Below, piece by piece: positions 7,079-8,780 of a stretch of 8,780 bases of DNA. Origin of the DNA: Methanomicrobiales archaeon (GTDB lineage Archaea > Halobacteriota > Methanomicrobia > Methanomicrobiales > Methanomicrobiaceae). The notes under the pieces are model-generated. The model was not told where the DNA came from. It ran no database searches and saw only the letters and a list, made by a program, of their open reading frames with translations. Both the position numbers and the translations under genes were made by a program. Positions within the stretch are counted from its first letter, which is position 1. The number at the start of each line of letters is the position of its first letter. The stretch covers positions 1 through 8,780 of the forward strand of contig JAAYIO010000185.1 of the NCBI GenBank assembly GCA_012523385.1, given 5' to 3'.

Positions 7079-7570
7079 ATGATTGATGAACCCGCGATTC
7101 TCATCCGGCAGTATACGGATGACGACTTTGCCGCTGCCTGTGTTCTAAACGGGATGGGAAAAAATGAACCCTATGCAGGGGCGATATTTATCCGGCAGGC
7201 TGGGGTTCTGTACCGCTCAACGTTTCTCTGTGCCGTCTGTGACGGTCAGGTGTGTGGCTATACCATCGGTGCGCCGGTTACCGGGGAACGTGGGGCGGCA
7301 TGGGTTCTTCGCCTCGGAGTATTGCCCTCCTACCGCGGAAGGGGAGTGGCCCGTACTCTGATGGAGGCTTTATTTGTGCGGGTTGAGACGGCAGGCATCT
7401 CAGATCTCTTTCTTTCGGTACATCCAAACAATCAGCCGGCCCTCTCTCTATATACCTCTCTGCGGTTTATCGCCACAGAGACGGTTAGCGACTATTTTGG
7501 TGAAGGGGAAGATCGTCTTATTATGAAAAAGGCCCTGAATACTGCCAAAACCTCACCATTATCTTTCTAA
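7079..7570 (+). CDS. GNAT-family N-acetyltransferase (RimI-like)
   Basis: This 163-residue protein has the single-domain GNAT fold. It runs from an N-terminal strand, AILIRQYTDDDFAAA (6-20), to the acetyl-CoA-binding motif A, LRLGVLPSYRGRGVARTLM (77-95), where RGRGVA grips the pyrophosphate. Motif B follows as LSVHPNNQPALSLYTSLRF (112-130), then a DYFGEGEDRLIMKK end (138-151). The NNQPALSLY and GEGED patterns resemble RimI-type protein N-alpha-acetyltransferases, but the substrate cannot be read from sequence. ATG 7079 was chosen because the domain begins right after it and longer in-frame versions run into aroC. GGTGAGG (7061-7067) and GGGGGT (7070-7075) are possible ribosome sites. It follows aroC by 13 nt without overlap, so it may be co-transcribed yet need not act in aromatic synthesis. 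Confidence 0.85.
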   Translation: MIDEPAILIRQYTDDDFAAACVLNGMGKNEPYAGAIFIRQAGVLYRSTFLCAVCDGQVCGYTIGAPVTGERGAAWVLRLGVLPSYRGRGVARTLMEALFVRVETAGISDLFLSVHPNNQPALSLYTSLRFIATETVSDYFGEGEDRLIMKKALNTAKTSPLSF

Positions 7571-7572
7571 CG

Positions 7573-7580
7573 GTTAAATA
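7573..7580 (+). promoter_or_regulatory. Possible archaeal TATA box before the methylthiotransferase gene
   Basis: GTTAAATA in the 33-nt gap is the only A/T-rich box-like sequence in the intergenic DNA. It lies about 25 nt before ATG 7604, so a transcript would start close to the start codon. That is somewhat at odds with the SD site at 7595-7598, so the call is weak. Read-through from the operon is the alternative. Confidence 0.3.
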
Positions 7581-7594
7581 GTCCTTTGCAAATT

Positions 7595-7598
7595 GGAG
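7595..7598 (+). promoter_or_regulatory. Shine-Dalgarno site of the methylthiotransferase gene
   Basis: GGAG is placed 5 nt upstream of ATG 7604, which begins a protein whose first conserved strand (IHVESYGC) starts nine residues in. This supports ATG 7604 as the start. Confidence 0.55.
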
Positions 7599-7603
7599 AA
7601 TTG

Positions 7604-8780
7604 ATGGATACCCTGCGAGACAAAACCATTCATGTTGAATCATATGGCTGTACGTTTAATCATGCCGACACGGAGAAGATCATTCTTTATGCAGAGCGGC
7701 AGGGGTGTGTCAGGGTGCCGGCAGAAGAGGCCGAATGCATCATCATCAATACCTGCACGGTTGTCGGGGCAACCGAACGGGCGATGCTGCGCCGTATTCG
7801 GGCATTTTCCGGGAAAGAGGTTGTGGTCACCGGGTGCATGCCGGTGGTTCAGCGCGAATTACTTCTGGAATCCTTCCCCGACCTGCACCTGATTCTCCCT
7901 GATGAGATGTATGCTCATTGCCCTGAAGTGGGGGCGATGACGGATTCCCACACAGGTGTGGTCCAGATGGGCACCGGTTGTCTTGGTTCATGCAGTTACT
8001 GCATCACCCGTGCGGCCCGCGGTCCTCTCAGGAGTTTCTCCGCGGATGCCATTGTTGCTGAGGTGGAACGGCTTGCGGCTAAAGGTGCTTATGAAATTCA
8101 GCTCACTGGGCAGGACGTGAGTGCGTGGGGTATGGATATTGGGTCTGATCTTGCTGAATTGTTAAAGCAGATTGCCGATGTAAAGGGGGATTTCCGTATT
8201 CGGGTTGGTATGATGAACCCCGCGACCGCCGGTCGGATAATCGGGCGTCTCGCACCTGCGTTTGCCCATGAAAAGATCTTTGGGTTTGTTCATCTGCCCG
8301 TGCAGTCGGGATCTGACGCTGTCCTTGCATCCATGAACCGCGGATATACTGCGGCAGATTTTGAAGCGATTGTCGCGGCGTTTCGTGCAGAAATCCCGTA
8401 TGTGCGGATTTCAACCGATATCATCGCGGGGTTTCCCACAGAAGGATGTCCTGAGTTTGACGAAACTCTTGAGATGATCGGTCGGGTGCGTCCGACCAAG
8501 GTGAATATCACCCGATTTTCGGTGCGTGAAGGAACGCCTGCCGTTAAGTATCACGATCTTCCCGACTGGGTGAAAAAAGAGCGTTCCCGCGCCTTAACCC
8601 ATCTCACGGAGCGCATCTACGATGAAGAGTATACGCGTTGGATCGGACGGGAACTCTCTGTTCTTGTTACTGAACAGAAACGGCATGGGTCGGTCATTGC
8701 ACGGGATGCTACCTACCAGAATATTATCATAAAACAGGAGATTCCGCTGGGCACCCGTCTTCGGGTTACGGTGACGGGGC
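7604..8780 (+). CDS. tRNA (t6A37) methylthiotransferase, MiaB-like radical SAM enzyme (3' end outside window)
   Basis: The open frame runs 392 codons to the window edge without a stop. It encodes an archaeal/eukaryotic-type (e-MtaB, CDKAL1-like) methylthiotransferase that converts t6A37 of ANN-decoding tRNAs to ms2t6A (EC 2.8.4.5). The N-terminal UPF0004 domain supplies three cluster-binding cysteines: Cys16 in ESYGCTFN, Cys51 in NTCTV and Cys78 in TGCM. The radical SAM domain has the CxxxCxxC triad (Cys126, Cys130, Cys133 in GCLGSCSYC), then LTGQDVSAWG (167-176), LPVQSGSD (231-238) and STDIIAGFPTE (270-280). A TRAM-like tRNA-binding region begins near 348 and is cut off. YGCTFNHADTE and the short spacing to the radical SAM domain favour the archaeal t6A branch over bacterial MiaB. 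It is probably a housekeeping gene adjacent to, rather than part of, the aromatic operon. Confidence 0.92.
   Translation, partial: MDTLRDKTIHVESYGCTFNHADTEKIILYAERQGCVRVPAEEAECIIINTCTVVGATERAMLRRIRAFSGKEVVVTGCMPVVQRELLLESFPDLHLILPDEMYAHCPEVGAMTDSHTGVVQMGTGCLGSCSYCITRAARGPLRSFSADAIVAEVERLAAKGAYEIQLTGQDVSAWGMDIGSDLAELLKQIADVKGDFRIRVGMMNPATAGRIIGRLAPAFAHEKIFGFVHLPVQSGSDAVLASMNRGYTAADFEAIVAAFRAEIPYVRISTDIIAGFPTEGCPEFDETLEMIGRVRPTKVNITRFSVREGTPAVKYHDLPDWVKKERSRALTHLTERIYDEEYTRWIGRELSVLVTEQKRHGSVIARDATYQNIIIKQEIPLGTRLRVTVTG

Noticed and set aside
7555..7603. Transcription terminator between the acetyltransferase and methylthiotransferase genes
   Set aside because: Only short T-rich bits (TCTTTCT, CCTTT) are seen, with no clear T-run or stable hairpin.

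Overview
The window is a compact, gene-dense piece of what looks like a euryarchaeal genome, most likely a methanogen of the Methanomicrobiales type. This assignment is inferred from gene content. The first two genes make 3-dehydroquinate by the archaeal route (ADH synthase plus type II dehydroquinate synthase). Start sites carry archaeal-style Shine-Dalgarno sequences and GTG starts are used. The last gene is the archaeal/eukaryotic-type methylthiotransferase for tRNA t6A37. No species is assigned.

Positions 32-7065 form one aromatic amino acid operon on the plus strand. The order is ADH synthase, dehydroquinate synthase II, prephenate dehydrogenase (tyrA), prephenate dehydratase (pheA), EPSP synthase (aroA), a shikimate kinase-shikimate dehydrogenase fusion, and chorismate synthase (aroC). 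Every junction overlaps: five by the 4-nt ATGA/GTGA pattern and one (aroB'/tyrA) by 11 nt. Together the genes cover aspartate semialdehyde plus a deoxyketohexose phosphate to chorismate, and then prephenate to the keto acids of Tyr and Phe. Two steps have no gene here: 3-dehydroquinate dehydratase (aroD) and chorismate mutase.

Positions 7079-7570 hold a small GNAT acetyltransferase 13 nt after aroC. After a 33-nt gap with a possible TATA box, positions 7604-8780 hold a MiaB-family radical SAM tRNA methylthiotransferase cut off by the window end. No RNA genes, mobile elements, CRISPR arrays or long intergenic stretches are present.

The points most worth following are: (i) a bacterial P-loop type shikimate kinase fused to shikimate dehydrogenase in an archaeal setting, where a GHMP-type kinase is usual; (ii) a linker in that fusion that may be the worn-down end of a lost dehydroquinate dehydratase domain, giving an AROM-like domain order; and (iii) a prephenate dehydrogenase with Gln where the catalytic His is expected. 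I see no sign of a wholly new system such as a defence or mobile module.
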